Assembly (NCBI GenBank): GCA_934565415.1
Contig: CAKTHQ010000008.1
Location: forward strand, 1-64,000
Source of the DNA: an uncultured Oscillospiraceae bacterium
GTDB taxonomy: Bacteria > Bacillota > Clostridia > Oscillospirales > Oscillospiraceae
DNA: 64,000 nt
Direction: 5' to 3'
The notes beneath the pieces are model-generated. The model saw nothing but the letters and a program-made list of their open reading frames with translations. It was not told the DNA's origin and did no database searches. Positions 24,701 to 33,201 of the stretch are shown here, piece by piece; within the stretch, counting starts at the first letter, position 1, and every line of letters starts with the position of its first letter. The translations under genes and the position numbers were made by a program.

Positions 24701-25264
24701 CGGATGACACCGGGCGCTATCATAGACCTTGGTTATAAGCTCCGGCAAGGCCGCATCCGTCCGGCCCAGCCCCTGGGTATCCGCAAAGGCCCGGAAAGCC
24801 TCGTCCTCCAAAAGCTCTCCGTAGGCGTTCTCCATCAGGTCCTTCAGCACTTCCTCCCGGAACTCCTGGCAGGCGTTTTCGTCCGCCACCCGGAAGTCCG
24901 CATCCAAGTCCAACCGATAGGCGTATTCTTTTAAAATATCGGCGCAGAAGCCATGAACCGTGGAAATTTCCGTAAGATACAGTCTTTGGAGCTGCTTTTG
25001 CAGGTGTCTGTTTTCCGGGTCCCGGGCGATATGCTCCGTCAGCTTTGCGGCAATCTTCGCCCGCAGCTCCGCCGCTGCCGCCCGGGTGTAGGTAATCATC
25101 AAAAATTCATCCAGGTTTGCCGGATCCTGTTTGTCTACCAGATAGCCCAGAAGCCGGTCCACCAGCACCTTGGTCTTACCGGACCCGGCAGCAGCGCTGA
25201 CCAAAAGCTTACCGCCCCGGTTCTTCACCGCCTCTTCCTGGGCAGGGGTCAGTTTTTCAGCCAT
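21758..25264 (-). CDS. addA: ATP-dependent helicase/nuclease subunit A
   Basis: A 1168-residue AddA, the helicase-nuclease that with AddB processes double-strand breaks for recombination and degrades foreign DNA. The UvrD-type Q motif (TPAQEEAV) and Walker A AAAGSGKT (24-31) open the protein. VDEYQDSN and GDVKQSIYQFRLADP are helicase motifs II and III, VTIMSIHKSKGLEFPVVFL is motif V and LRVLYVAMTRARDRL motif VI. The C-terminal RecB-like nuclease has the Asp and DFKTD at about 1102 and 1115-1118. Start overlaps addB's end by eight bases. Length is normal. Confidence 0.97.
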   Translation of the reverse strand: MAEKLTPAQEEAVKNRGGKLLVSAAAGSGKTKVLVDRLLGYLVDKQDPANLDEFLMITYTRAAAAELRAKIAAKLTEHIARDPENRHLQKQLQRLYLTEISTVHGFCADILKEYAYRLDLDADFRVADENACQEFREEVLKDLMENAYGELLEDEAFRAFADTQGLGRTDAALPELITKVYDSARCHPDPEEWLKKCLQSAETQVEDAGQTQWGKFLMEDLFTWLEGQCAALERCAQLAGQAGMGKVEQNFRDTLLGLRQLEASQTWDQVHERIRVPFGTLRFPTKGVDTSRVEEMKAVRNACKDGLQKRARIFCRDSRAMLADLRQTALAQRGLVELVRRFGREYTLLKKKRRVLDFGDLEQKSLDLLLGPGRNCPTAAAREIGARFREVMVDEYQDSNAVQDAIFRSITAEKQNCFLVGDVKQSIYQFRLADPQIFLEKYQSYVPAASAGSGEGRRVLLSHNFRSGGEVIEAVNHVFSCCMTPEVGGLLYGPEEALREGIPHELLSDSPIELYVLETAEDTAGEEAAFVAARIAEMLKNGTLVRGNEGLRPVVPEDIVILLRSPGSVGGEFRQALENAGIRCATGVGENLLAAPEVATLRSILQTIANPRQDIPLLSALASPAFGFTAEDLARIRAPRKQGCIYEALEQSQDPKAKAFLEELALLRQKARMCTLTELLEHLLLRTNLDGVYAAQPGGEGAKENLQAFFQLAAGYEQGNPCTLNRFLEYLDSQQERGLLRDTGKQTGAVTIMSIHKSKGLEFPVVFLSGLARKFNRESQREGVLCDQDMGLGLMAADTEARVRYPSLPRLAIAGKMARESLSEELRVLYVAMTRARDRLVMTYAARKAGEDVRELGELLPLAGQHTLCREAASPGDWVLLSALLRTESGQLRALTDAAIPGTLSPSPWRIRFIDTPAEPERVLETQVETARQMPEDTESRLRQSLAFIYPHAAATKAPSKQTATGRKGQEKDLEAAQNAPEEKNTRRLWRKAGFETARQDGRSYGNAMHRAMQYLHFDACGSTQGVREEITRMVDEGFLTSEEGEKIDCDAIARFFETDLGWRIRLGGNVLREFKFSILDDGEKYGQGLQGEKVLLQGVVDCALLEEDGITIVDFKTDRIRKEDLPEAVDRYRTQVETYREAMERIYEKPIKKCALYFFHLGCFAEA

Positions 25265-28200
25265 GGTTTTCCTCCTTTTCCACCAGCTCCCAGAATTCGC
25301 TTGCCTTCAGTGCCCTGAAATTTCGCTTTTCCGCATATTTTTCCGGGTGGCACACGCTGCCGTAGGGGCAAAACCGGCAGGCATCGAAGGCGCTGCCCCG
25401 GCTGTAGGGGTTTGGCGATACATTGCCGGTGGCAATTTCCTCCACCAGATCGGCCAGCAGATGGAAAACGAAGCCTTCCAGCAGTTTAAATTGGTGGGAA
25501 GAGGCCAGGCTGCCCGCCAGGCTCCCGTCCTTCTTTTCCTTTACCGGCAGCCGGGTACCCAGGGCTTCCGGCTCCATAGCCCGCAGCACCCGGTCCTCTT
25601 CCAAAAAGAGGCCGGAGCGGGTAAAGTTCTTGGTCCGCTCCTCCTCCGCCTCCTCGGGGTTCAGAGGTCCGTCCGCCGGGATGTAGGGTACCCTGGCCGG
25701 GAAATACTCCACCCCTCCGGGCATCCGCCTGCCGCTGAAAATGGCATCCCCGTTCCGTTCCAGGGCGAAAAGGTACAATAGCATCTGCAAACCTACCCCC
25801 TGGGAAATATCACAGTAGTCAAAGCTCTTTTTGCCGGTTTTGTAGTCCGTCACCCGCAGGTAGATGCCGCCGGCATCCTCCCAGGCATCCACCCGATCCA
25901 CATAGCCCCGCAGGGAGGCGGGCATGGCATCGTTTGGAATACGGATGGCAGGCAATGCCCCGTCCTTGCCAAAGGCCAGCTCAAAGTCCACCGGCCGGAA
26001 GGCGGCGGCGTTGAGCTCTTTCCACAGCTCTTCCACAATCAGGCTCAATTCCCGGTTATTCCGCTGGAAGAGGTAGCCCAGCCGCCGGGAGTCCATATCC
26101 CGGAACCGCTCTCCGGCGTAACGGTCCGCATAATCCCGGGCAATGGCCAGTGTTTCCTCCAGGCTTACCGAATGGAAGCCCCCCTTTTGCATGACGGCTC
26201 TGCCTGTATGCTCCAGGACGGCGTGGACGTAGGTTCCGAATTCCGCCGGGTCCACCTCCGCCTCCTTCCGCTCCTTGGCTCCCAGGCCATACTTAAAAAA
26301 GTACAGTAGCCGGCATTCCCCCTGGGTATCCACCTGGGAAGCGGACAGCCGCAGCTCTTTCCCGTAGAGGGCTTGCACCGTGTCCTTCCGCAGGTTCCCC
26401 AGCCGGAAAGAGGCCCGTTCCCGGGTGTCCCGATAACTGTCCAGAGCCCCCAGGTCCCGGGCCAGGTTTTCTTCTCCCCAGCGGGCCAGCCAGGCCCCGG
26501 CCTCGTTTTTCCCGGCACCTGCAAATTCCAGGCCGGGCACCGCCTTCCGGGCACCGCCGGCCATTTCCGCCAGGCGGCTGAAGAGATAGGATGGCTGATC
26601 CCCGCTGCAATACACGCAAACGGACTCCGTAGCCCCGCAGAACACCCCGTAGATTTCCGCAAACTCCTCCTGAATACCTTCCATAGCACCGCCGGTAAGG
26701 GGAACCCCCAGCTTCCGCAGGGCCACCCGCTCCTGGTCCGTCAGCACCCCTTTGGCGCCGGAGTAGCCGGGCAGGGCCCCTTCTTTGGCACCCAGCACCA
26801 AAAGGTGCTTTCCCGGGTGCAGCCGCAGGGCAGATACCGGCCCCATCTGTACTGCGTCCAGTACCGGCGGAATGGTGCCCACATCGTACTGGCTTAACAG
26901 CAACCGGAAAAGTCTGGCAAAATGCTCCGTCTCCCAGTGAGTGGCCCCCAGGGTATCGTACATCTGTTCCAGAGCAGACAGCAGGATTTCCCACAGCTGG
27001 TTTAAAATCTGAGCGCTTCGGTTGTCCCCCGCCTCATCCATTTCCGCTGCCAGAGCCTCCAGGCTCTCCTCCAGCCGGATATCCTGCAAAAAGCCATACA
27101 GGGCCGTTACCTGGTCCGCCAGGCACTTGGCGCCTTCAAAGCCCTTGCCCAGCCGTTCCAGAGGAGCCATAGCGGCAGCGCGGAGCGCATTGAGCTCCGA
27201 CAGGCGCCTTTGCGCATCCGCCTCCCAGCTGCCGGAAAGACCATCCGGGTGGCTTTTCCAGGGTGCAAACCAGTCTTTTCCCCGAATGCGCCACAAAAAG
27301 GCATAATTTTCGATTTGATCGCACTGGTCCGCCGTCAGCGGCGACAGGCTGGACCGGAGATATTGCAGGACGCTTCTCTGCTCGAAGCCGGATACGACCG
27401 TATCCAGGGCGGAAAGCACCGTAGAAATGGCGCTCTTGGTCAGAATTTCCTCGGTGCCCGCCTGGTATACGGGGATGCCCATCCGCTTAAAGATGAGCCC
27501 TACCACACCGGCGTAGGCCGCCGGGTCCGAAACCACCAGGGTGATGTCCCGGCACCGGGCGCCGGACTGCAAAAGCCTCTGCACCCGCTCCGCCGCAGCC
27601 AGAGTTTCCTGCCAGGGGTCCTGGGCCAGAAATACCTGCAGACAAGCCCCCGGAATATTTTTCGGCAAAGCCCCCTGGAAGAGCCGCTCCCGGATCGGCG
27701 CCAGCGCATCTTCCTGCTCCGGCTGGGTTTCGATCTGCACCTTCACTCCCCGGCACTTGGCAATGTGCAGAAGCTCCCTGGCCGTCTGCCCCGCTTTTTC
27801 AAAGGCCAAAAGATTGGATTCCGGGCTGTCGCAGTTCAGGGCTACGGTGACACCGGGGCTGTATACCATAAGATGCTCCAGAATGGCCAGGTTCTGCCGG
27901 GTAAAGTCCGGGAAACCGTCTATGTAGAATACATGGTTTTCGGCGTAATCGCAGTCTTCCAGAAGCTCCAAAAGCCAAGTCATCCGGTCTCTGGGATCCC
28001 GCTTTCCCTGGGCGCAAAGGCCGTCGTAGCCCTCCATCAAAAGCCCCAGCTCCTCCAGCTTTTGTGCAAAGGCCCCGGTGGAGGCTTTGGAAGCCTCCTG
28101 CAGAGCCTCCGGGGTGATGCAGCAGCGCTTGAATTCATCCACCGCATCCACAAGCTCCTTTAAAAACTCCGGCTTACTTTCCAGTGCGGCATAGGCCTTT

Positions 28201-28511
28201 AACCGGCTGGACAGGGACCGGGCCGCCGCCGCCATGGCCGCCACCCGTCCGCCGTCGTCCAGGCATTCCCGGTCCAGCGCCCCCACCGCGTCGGAAACGC
28301 TGCGGCACAGCCGGGTAAAGGACAGGACCTCCGCATACCGGCTGGCCGTATCCCCCGCCGCCAGGCACAGCGCCCGCTCCGCCTCGTGGCTGGCAAGCTC
28401 CGGCACCATGTACACCTGCCCGGGCTTTTTCTCCCGGACTTCCTTCCCAAGCTCCGAAAGCAGCTGCTGCCGCAGCCGCTTCCAGTCTTTTCCAAGCAGT
28501 AATCGAAGCAT
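25257..28511 (-). CDS. addB: ATP-dependent nuclease subunit B
   Basis: A 1084-residue AddB, the inactivated-helicase and second nuclease subunit. It begins MLRLLLGKDWKRLRQQLL rather than with a strict Walker A as in Bacillus. The C-terminal nuclease carries VTDYKTGKKSFDY, and the iron-sulfur cluster cysteines are one in GECRLLYFFKYGLG and three in ACRFCPYGSVCHPEKY, the usual spacing. Upstream in-frame ATG at 28544 exists, but AAAGGA lies ten bases before the ATG at 28511. The lack of a clear Walker A may mean that ATP is not bound here; nuclease function should be intact. Confidence 0.94.
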   Translation of the reverse strand: MLRLLLGKDWKRLRQQLLSELGKEVREKKPGQVYMVPELASHEAERALCLAAGDTASRYAEVLSFTRLCRSVSDAVGALDRECLDDGGRVAAMAAAARSLSSRLKAYAALESKPEFLKELVDAVDEFKRCCITPEALQEASKASTGAFAQKLEELGLLMEGYDGLCAQGKRDPRDRMTWLLELLEDCDYAENHVFYIDGFPDFTRQNLAILEHLMVYSPGVTVALNCDSPESNLLAFEKAGQTARELLHIAKCRGVKVQIETQPEQEDALAPIRERLFQGALPKNIPGACLQVFLAQDPWQETLAAAERVQRLLQSGARCRDITLVVSDPAAYAGVVGLIFKRMGIPVYQAGTEEILTKSAISTVLSALDTVVSGFEQRSVLQYLRSSLSPLTADQCDQIENYAFLWRIRGKDWFAPWKSHPDGLSGSWEADAQRRLSELNALRAAAMAPLERLGKGFEGAKCLADQVTALYGFLQDIRLEESLEALAAEMDEAGDNRSAQILNQLWEILLSALEQMYDTLGATHWETEHFARLFRLLLSQYDVGTIPPVLDAVQMGPVSALRLHPGKHLLVLGAKEGALPGYSGAKGVLTDQERVALRKLGVPLTGGAMEGIQEEFAEIYGVFCGATESVCVYCSGDQPSYLFSRLAEMAGGARKAVPGLEFAGAGKNEAGAWLARWGEENLARDLGALDSYRDTRERASFRLGNLRKDTVQALYGKELRLSASQVDTQGECRLLYFFKYGLGAKERKEAEVDPAEFGTYVHAVLEHTGRAVMQKGGFHSVSLEETLAIARDYADRYAGERFRDMDSRRLGYLFQRNNRELSLIVEELWKELNAAAFRPVDFELAFGKDGALPAIRIPNDAMPASLRGYVDRVDAWEDAGGIYLRVTDYKTGKKSFDYCDISQGVGLQMLLYLFALERNGDAIFSGRRMPGGVEYFPARVPYIPADGPLNPEEAEEERTKNFTRSGLFLEEDRVLRAMEPEALGTRLPVKEKKDGSLAGSLASSHQFKLLEGFVFHLLADLVEEIATGNVSPNPYSRGSAFDACRFCPYGSVCHPEKYAEKRNFRALKASEFWELVEKEENHG

Positions 28512-28555
28512 GGATTTTTTCCTTTCTACAATCGCTCCTTGCAAATTACAAATTG

Positions 28556-28759
28556 CTATTTGGACCTGTCAACGGTTTCCTCCCACCAAAGCCGCAGCTG
28601 GGCCCATTTTTCCGGGAAGAAGAACCGGATTTCCGGCGTTTCTTCCTCCGTCAGAGCCGCAGCTGCCGCCGGCTGCTGCCAGGGAGCGGGGAAAAGAATA
28701 CCCCACCAGAAGCAGCAGCACAGCATACAGGTAATCCAAAAATGCAAATACTTTTTCAT
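28556..28759 (-). CDS. Small membrane-anchored hypothetical protein
   Basis: A 67-residue protein with one hydrophobic segment, YLHFWITCMLCCCFWWGILF, followed by a short Ala-rich linker and an acidic, aromatic tail (EIRFFFPEKWAQLRLWWEETVDRS). It could be a single-pass membrane protein; three adjacent cysteines could be lipid-modified but no strict lipobox is seen. No family is recognised. It lies between the glycosyltransferase gene and addB on the same strand, and its start codon follows directly on a terminator's T-run with only a weak RBS, so translation is uncertain. Confidence 0.5.
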   Translation of the reverse strand: MKKYLHFWITCMLCCCFWWGILFPAPWQQPAAAAALTEEETPEIRFFFPEKWAQLRLWWEETVDRSK

Positions 28760-28800
28760 AGAAAACACCGTCCAGAAGGTTTTATCCCCATTCTGGACGG
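28760..28800 (-). terminator. Terminator after the glycosyltransferase gene
   Basis: On the minus strand CCGTCCAGAA (complement of 28791-28800) pairs perfectly with TTCTGGACGG (28768-28777), followed by TGTTTTCT and then the ATG at 28759. Confidence 0.85.
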
Positions 28801-28835
28801 GTTTTGCCGGAATTATACGGTTTTCAACGGAAAAA

Positions 28836-29819
28836 TCAGGGCAGCAGCCGGATGGCCGCCTCCGGGGCCAGAGCAAAGAGTCCATAGGCCGCTTTTTTGA
28901 CGAGCGGGGCCCGGAACCAATTCCGGTCCTGCCGCCAGACCTGCCGGAAGGCCGTCAGCAGCAGCTGCCGGCACCTTTCCGCATCCGCCGTCCGCCCGTA
29001 GGCCGAAACCCGCCGGTAGCCCTGGATGGTGGATTTGAAAAATGCATTCAGCATCAGCGCCGTCAGCTCCGACTCCTGCTTTTCTTTGAAAAAGGCCACG
29101 TTGCTGTAGTCTGCCTCGATGCCGTTGATGCACCTGTCCGGGCGGATTTTCCCCCGCATAATGCTGCCGTTTCGCTGCCGGTAGCCGTACAGGCGGCATT
29201 CCGTCACCGCCGCCCGGGGGGCATAGTAGAGCAGGCGGCAGGTTGTAAAGGTATCCTCGTAGATTTTCCCCTTGGGATATTGGATCCCATTGTCCTGGAA
29301 CAGCGACCTTTCGTACAGCTTATTCCAGGCCATAATCCCCACCTGCAGGTAGTGCCCCGTATAAATCCGCCGGATCAGCTCCGGGCCGGACATTTCCTTT
29401 TGGTCCGACAGGTCCGTATCCCAGTCCGGGACCGGCTCCCCGTCCTCAAAGGGCACATAGGCGCAGCAGGACACCTGAGCCTTTTCCCGGAGAATACCGC
29501 CGTACAGGGTCTCCAGGAATGTCGGGGCAATACAGTCGTCGGAGTCCACAAAGGCGACATATTTCCCCCTGGCCTCCCGGAGGCCGGCATTTCTGGCATC
29601 GGACAAGCCGCCGTTTTCTTTGTGAATCACCCGGATGCGGGGATCCTTCTCCGCCCACCGGTCGCAGCCCCTGCCGGATTCATCCGTAGCGCCGTCATCT
29701 ACCAGAAGGATTTCCAGATTGGTGCAGGTCTGTCCCACAAGGGAAGCCACGCATTCGTCCAGGTAGGCTTCCACGTTGTAAACCGGGACCACCACGGTAA
29801 TCAGATCCTGATTGTTCAT
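28836..29819 (-). CDS. Family 2 glycosyltransferase
   Basis: A 327-residue GT-A glycosyltransferase. ITVVVPVYNVEAYLDECVASLVGQTCTNLEILLVDDGATDES is the classic GT2 opening, KENGGLSDARNAGLREARGKYVAFVDSDDC contains the DxD metal motif, and the C-terminal part is basic and helical with no membrane helix. Such enzymes decorate surface polysaccharides; donor and acceptor are unknown. An in-frame GTG at 29825 is possible, but the ATG at 29819 is better spaced from GGCAGG. It follows ispE by 12 bases, so the two are co-transcribed although they share no obvious pathway. Confidence 0.92.
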   Translation of the reverse strand: MNNQDLITVVVPVYNVEAYLDECVASLVGQTCTNLEILLVDDGATDESGRGCDRWAEKDPRIRVIHKENGGLSDARNAGLREARGKYVAFVDSDDCIAPTFLETLYGGILREKAQVSCCAYVPFEDGEPVPDWDTDLSDQKEMSGPELIRRIYTGHYLQVGIMAWNKLYERSLFQDNGIQYPKGKIYEDTFTTCRLLYYAPRAAVTECRLYGYRQRNGSIMRGKIRPDRCINGIEADYSNVAFFKEKQESELTALMLNAFFKSTIQGYRRVSAYGRTADAERCRQLLLTAFRQVWRQDRNWFRAPLVKKAAYGLFALAPEAAIRLLP

Positions 29820-29831
29820 AGGCACCTGCCG

Positions 29832-30689
29832 TTATACGGGCTTTGCCAGGAACACCTGGGGATAGTTATCCTTGAGCATACTGCATATCACCGCTGCCAC
29901 TTCAAAGTCCGGACACATGGCAAATACCGCACTGCCGGAGCCCGTCATCTGCTGGCACAGGGCTCCGTAGGTATTGCAGATGGACTTGATATAGTTCAGC
30001 TCCAGGTGATCCTGAGTCACCACAGGGTCGAAGACATTGTACACATTCTCCGCAATGCCTTGCAAATCTCCGGAAAGCAGAGCTGCCTCCATGGCACGGT
30101 TGTCCGGGCGGTGGGCAATGGCTACGGTATCCAGCTTTTGATACAGCTCCGGGGTAGACACGGAGAACTCCGGCTTGCACACCACAAATACGCACTCCGG
30201 CAGGTCCGGTAATTTCTGCAGCCGCTCCCCCCGGCCTTCTACCATGGCGGTGCCGCACAGCACGCAGAAGGGTACATCGCTGCCCACCTGCGCCCCCAGT
30301 TCCGCCAGAGCGAAAATGGACAAGGGGGCCCCAAAGTGCCGGTTCAAAGCCCGCAGCACCGCCGCTGCATCGGCGCTGCCGCCGCCCAGGCCTGCTTCCG
30401 AGGGGATCCGCTTCGTAATGCGGATGGCGATTCCCTGGGGGTCCAGCTTCAGACTGTCGCAGAAAACTCTGGCCGCCTTCCAGGCCAGATTTCCTTCGTC
30501 CTGGGGCAGGTCCTCCCGGCTGCAGGAAAGAGTCCAGGGCTTTCCGGTACCCACATCGATTTCCACATCGTCCCGGATGGACAGGGTCTGCATTACGCTC
30601 CGGAGGTCGTGGTATCCGTCCTCCCGTTTCCCCAGCACATCCAGGGTCAGATTGATCTTGGCAAAGGCGCCTTCGTAAAGAGTCGTCAT
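29832..30689 (-). CDS. ispE: 4-diphosphocytidyl-2-C-methyl-D-erythritol kinase
   Basis: A 285-residue GHMP kinase of the MEP pathway. AFAKINLTLDVLGKREDGYHDLRSVMQ is the diagnostic IspE opening with the catalytic Lys, ITKRIPSEAGLGGGSADAAAVLRAL the ATP-binding motif (about residues 90-115), and QMTGSGSAVFAMC the third GHMP motif. It phosphorylates the product of IspD, encoded 26 kb away in this window. It has its own TTGCTT/TATAAT promoter and leads a minus-strand unit with the glycosyltransferase gene. Confidence 0.97.
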   Translation of the reverse strand: MTTLYEGAFAKINLTLDVLGKREDGYHDLRSVMQTLSIRDDVEIDVGTGKPWTLSCSREDLPQDEGNLAWKAARVFCDSLKLDPQGIAIRITKRIPSEAGLGGGSADAAAVLRALNRHFGAPLSIFALAELGAQVGSDVPFCVLCGTAMVEGRGERLQKLPDLPECVFVVCKPEFSVSTPELYQKLDTVAIAHRPDNRAMEAALLSGDLQGIAENVYNVFDPVVTQDHLELNYIKSICNTYGALCQQMTGSGSAVFAMCPDFEVAAVICSMLKDNYPQVFLAKPV

Positions 30690-30719
30690 AGTCAGTCTCC
30701 TTTTTGTGTGTTTTACCTT

Positions 30720-30748
30720 ATTATATCGGATAACCCTTCAAAAAGCAA
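30720..30748 (-). promoter_or_regulatory. Promoter of ispE
   Basis: TTGCTT (30743-30748), 17-base spacer and TATAAT (30720-30725) on the minus strand; AAAAGGAG precedes the ATG at 30689. Confidence 0.8.
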
Positions 30749-30767
30749 TCCGCCCGGGGCTTTCCGC

Positions 30768-30800
30768 AAAAAAAGTGCCGCTGTCAATCGCAGCGACACT
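30768..30800 (-). terminator. Terminator of licT
   Basis: On the minus strand AGTGTCGCTG (complement of 30791-30800) pairs with CAGCGGCACT (30774-30783) with one mismatch, followed by seven Ts. Confidence 0.9.
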
Positions 30801-30809
30801 TTCCCGGTG

Positions 30810-31670
30810 CTATTTTCCCCGATTCCGCTTCCATTCCTCAAGGACCCGGTTGATGTGTAGGGTCAGATACATCTGCTCCTGCCTGGAAAGGCGAATGCCG
30901 TAGGTGCGCAGCAGAAAATCCGCCACCTTGCAGGTGCAGCCGTATTCCTCCGGGCACTGGGGCACAATCTGGTCAAAAAGGAATACCGTCAGCCCTTCGG
31001 ACAGGGCAATGTTTTCCACCAGCCTGTGGGCCATAGCCTGAACATGGGTTAAAAACCGGCTGTAGGATACGGACTCCTGGTTGTATTCCAGTCCAAAGGT
31101 ATATTTGACAATTTCCAGCACGTTTTTGACGATTGCGGCCATCTGCCGGTTGGCATCGGACCTTTGGGGGTTCTGTTGGGCGCCGAGGATGTGGAAGGCA
31201 ATGTTCGTAATCTCCTCCTCCGGCAGCTCCACCCCCAGCTCACACTTAACAAGCTCCCTGGCATACCGGCCCACATCGTATTCCCGGGGATTGAACCGAC
31301 GGACATTGACGCTGTAGTATCCCGGCACCGCCAGATTCTCCTCCTGCCGTCTGACGGCAAAGGCCAGGTGGTCCGTCAGAGAAAGATAGATGTGGTCCTG
31401 CAGCCGCATCCCGTATTTTTCAGCAGCGTACTGGACGATCTGCCGGATCAGCCCAAAAATCCGTTCATCCGTTTCGGCGGCCAGCTGCAAAATGTTCCGG
31501 TTCAGCTGCCGGTCCCGAAGGACAAACATCTGCGCCCCTTCCTCCGGGGCAATCTCCTGGCCGATGGACTTGCCGAAACCGATGCCCTTCCCCATGAGAA
31601 TGACTTCTCCCCCCGGCTCTTCCACAGCCAGAACCACAGAATTGTTCAGTACCTTTACAACGCGCAGCAA
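30810..31670 (-). CDS. licT: BglG/LicT-family transcription antiterminator
   Basis: A 286-residue RNA-binding antiterminator. The first 55 residues are the CAT RNA-binding domain (MLRVVKVLNNSVVLAVEEPGGEVILMGKGIGFGKSIG). PRD1 (about 65-170) carries the His in LSLTDHLAFAV and NVRRFNPREYDVGRYA, and PRD2 (about 170-280) the His in HRLVENI and TLHINRV. In this family PTS phosphorylation of the PRD histidines sets activity. A matching RAT site lies in the leader of bglP upstream. Unlike many such operons, licT is last and has its own promoter behind a hairpin after bglA. Confidence 0.93.
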   Translation of the reverse strand: MLRVVKVLNNSVVLAVEEPGGEVILMGKGIGFGKSIGQEIAPEEGAQMFVLRDRQLNRNILQLAAETDERIFGLIRQIVQYAAEKYGMRLQDHIYLSLTDHLAFAVRRQEENLAVPGYYSVNVRRFNPREYDVGRYARELVKCELGVELPEEEITNIAFHILGAQQNPQRSDANRQMAAIVKNVLEIVKYTFGLEYNQESVSYSRFLTHVQAMAHRLVENIALSEGLTVFLFDQIVPQCPEEYGCTCKVADFLLRTYGIRLSRQEQMYLTLHINRVLEEWKRNRGK

Positions 31671-31692
31671 TGAGATCCCCCCTTCTCATTTC

Positions 31693-31721
31693 ATCATAGC
31701 GGAAAGCATTTCTGTTTGCAA
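31693..31721 (-). promoter_or_regulatory. Promoter of licT
   Basis: TTGCAA (31716-31721), 17-base spacer and TATGAT (31693-31698) on the minus strand, just before the licT start at 31670. Confidence 0.75.
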
Positions 31722-31737
31722 GAGGCAAATTTGGAAA

Positions 31738-31763
31738 CGGGGCGGTACCCGCATACCGCCCCG
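31738..31763 (-). terminator. Hairpin between bglA and licT
   Basis: CGGGGCGGTA and TACCGCCCCG (31738-31747 and 31754-31763) form a perfect 10-base-pair stem. On the minus strand it is followed by TTTCC only, so termination may be partial; the plus strand reads into AAAAAATTTT. Confidence 0.65.
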
Positions 31764-31772
31764 CAAAAAATT

Positions 31773-33185
31773 TTACAGCTCTTCCCCGTTGGTACGGATT
31801 ACGTTCTGGTACCAGTAGAAGCTATCCTTGGGAATGCGTTTAAGCTCCTTTACATCGAAGTCGTCCCGGTCAATGTAGATAAAGCCGTAGCGCTTCCGGA
31901 AACCCTGGTGGGAACTTAAAAGGTCCATCACAGACCAGGGAGAGTAGCCCATAAGCTCCACCCCATCCTCCAGGGCATCGGCGCAGGCCTGCAGATGGGA
32001 CCGGATGTAGTCGATGCGGTAGGGATCGTGGACCTTGCCGTCCTCCGTCAGGGTGTCTGCCATGCCCAGGCCGTTTTCCGTGATAAGCAGGGGCAGATGG
32101 TACCGGCGGTAGTACTCGTTCAGCACGATGCGCAGGCCCATGGGGTCGATCTGGGCGCCGTACTCAGAGGCTAACAGGTTGGTGTTCTTCTCATCCCGGC
32201 AGTAGCCGTACTGGTCGAAGTCCACTTCATTGCCCCGGTACACCCGCTCGCCGATGGAATGGTCCTTGTCCGCCGGCAGGTAGCTTGCACACAGGGTCCG
32301 GTAGTAGTTCAGGGCAATGTAGTCGATCTTGGCGCTCTTCAGGATGGCCTCGTCGCCGGGCTCCATGTGGGGAACAATGTTTCGCTCCCGAAGATAGCGC
32401 ATATAGTAGCCGGGATAGCAGCCGTTTGTGTGCATTTCCAGGCAGTAGTTGGTCTTCATCCAGTCGTTCATCTTGGCAGCCCACACATCCTCCGGCTTGT
32501 TGGTCAGAGGATAGGTGCAGGTAGAGGACACGGCGGGGCCTACCTTGCCGTCCTTTACCAGCTCATGGCAGGCATTCACCGCCAGAGCGTGGCCCAGGAA
32601 CATATGGTAATCCATTTGGGCACGGATCTTGTCCGCCTTCCACTTGTCGCTCTCCACGATGTTCATCCGCTCGTCTACCCGGATCATCAGGTTCTGCTCG
32701 TTGATGACCTGCCAGTATTTCACCCGGTCGCCAAAGGTTTCAAAGCACACCCGGGCATACTTTTCAAAGGCATAGGCGCAGCGGCGGTCCTCCCAGCCGT
32801 TGTATTTTTCCACAAGGGCATAGGGCAGGTCAAAGTGGTACAGCGTCACAAAGGGCTGAATACCGTTTTCCAGCAGGCAGTTAATCACATCGTTGTAAAA
32901 CTCGATGCCCTTGGGGTTTACTTCCCCATCCCCGTCGGGGATAATGCGAGCCCAGGACAGGGAGAAGCGGTAGATCTTCATCCCCAGCTCCTTCATAAGG
33001 CCGATGTCCTCTTTCCAGTGGTGATAGAAGTCGGCAGCCACCTTGCTGTCCGCCTGTTTTGAAGAGCGCTTAAAGGAATTGAAGTCGGCAACGGTCATGC
33101 CCTTGCCGTCCTCGTCCCAGCCGCCTTCAATCTGGAAGGCGGAGGAAGAGGCACCCCAGAGAAAGTTTTCCGGAAATCTACCCAT
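31773..33185 (-). CDS. bglA: 6-phospho-beta-glucosidase, glycoside hydrolase family 1
   Basis: A 470-residue GH1 enzyme that hydrolyses phosphorylated aryl-beta-glucosides or cellobiose taken up by the adjacent PTS. FLWGASSSAFQIEGGWDEDGKG is the family signature, the acid/base Glu is in VINEQNLM (near 165) and the nucleophile in LLITENGLG (near 370). The motif SWARIIPDGDGEVNPKGIEFY is typical of GH1. Length fits phospho-beta-glucosidases. It follows bglP by 16 bases. Confidence 0.94.
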   Translation of the reverse strand: MGRFPENFLWGASSSAFQIEGGWDEDGKGMTVADFNSFKRSSKQADSKVAADFYHHWKEDIGLMKELGMKIYRFSLSWARIIPDGDGEVNPKGIEFYNDVINCLLENGIQPFVTLYHFDLPYALVEKYNGWEDRRCAYAFEKYARVCFETFGDRVKYWQVINEQNLMIRVDERMNIVESDKWKADKIRAQMDYHMFLGHALAVNACHELVKDGKVGPAVSSTCTYPLTNKPEDVWAAKMNDWMKTNYCLEMHTNGCYPGYYMRYLRERNIVPHMEPGDEAILKSAKIDYIALNYYRTLCASYLPADKDHSIGERVYRGNEVDFDQYGYCRDEKNTNLLASEYGAQIDPMGLRIVLNEYYRRYHLPLLITENGLGMADTLTEDGKVHDPYRIDYIRSHLQACADALEDGVELMGYSPWSVMDLLSSHQGFRKRYGFIYIDRDDFDVKELKRIPKDSFYWYQNVIRTNGEEL

Positions 33186-33201
33186 GAAATTCTCCTTTAT
33201 A

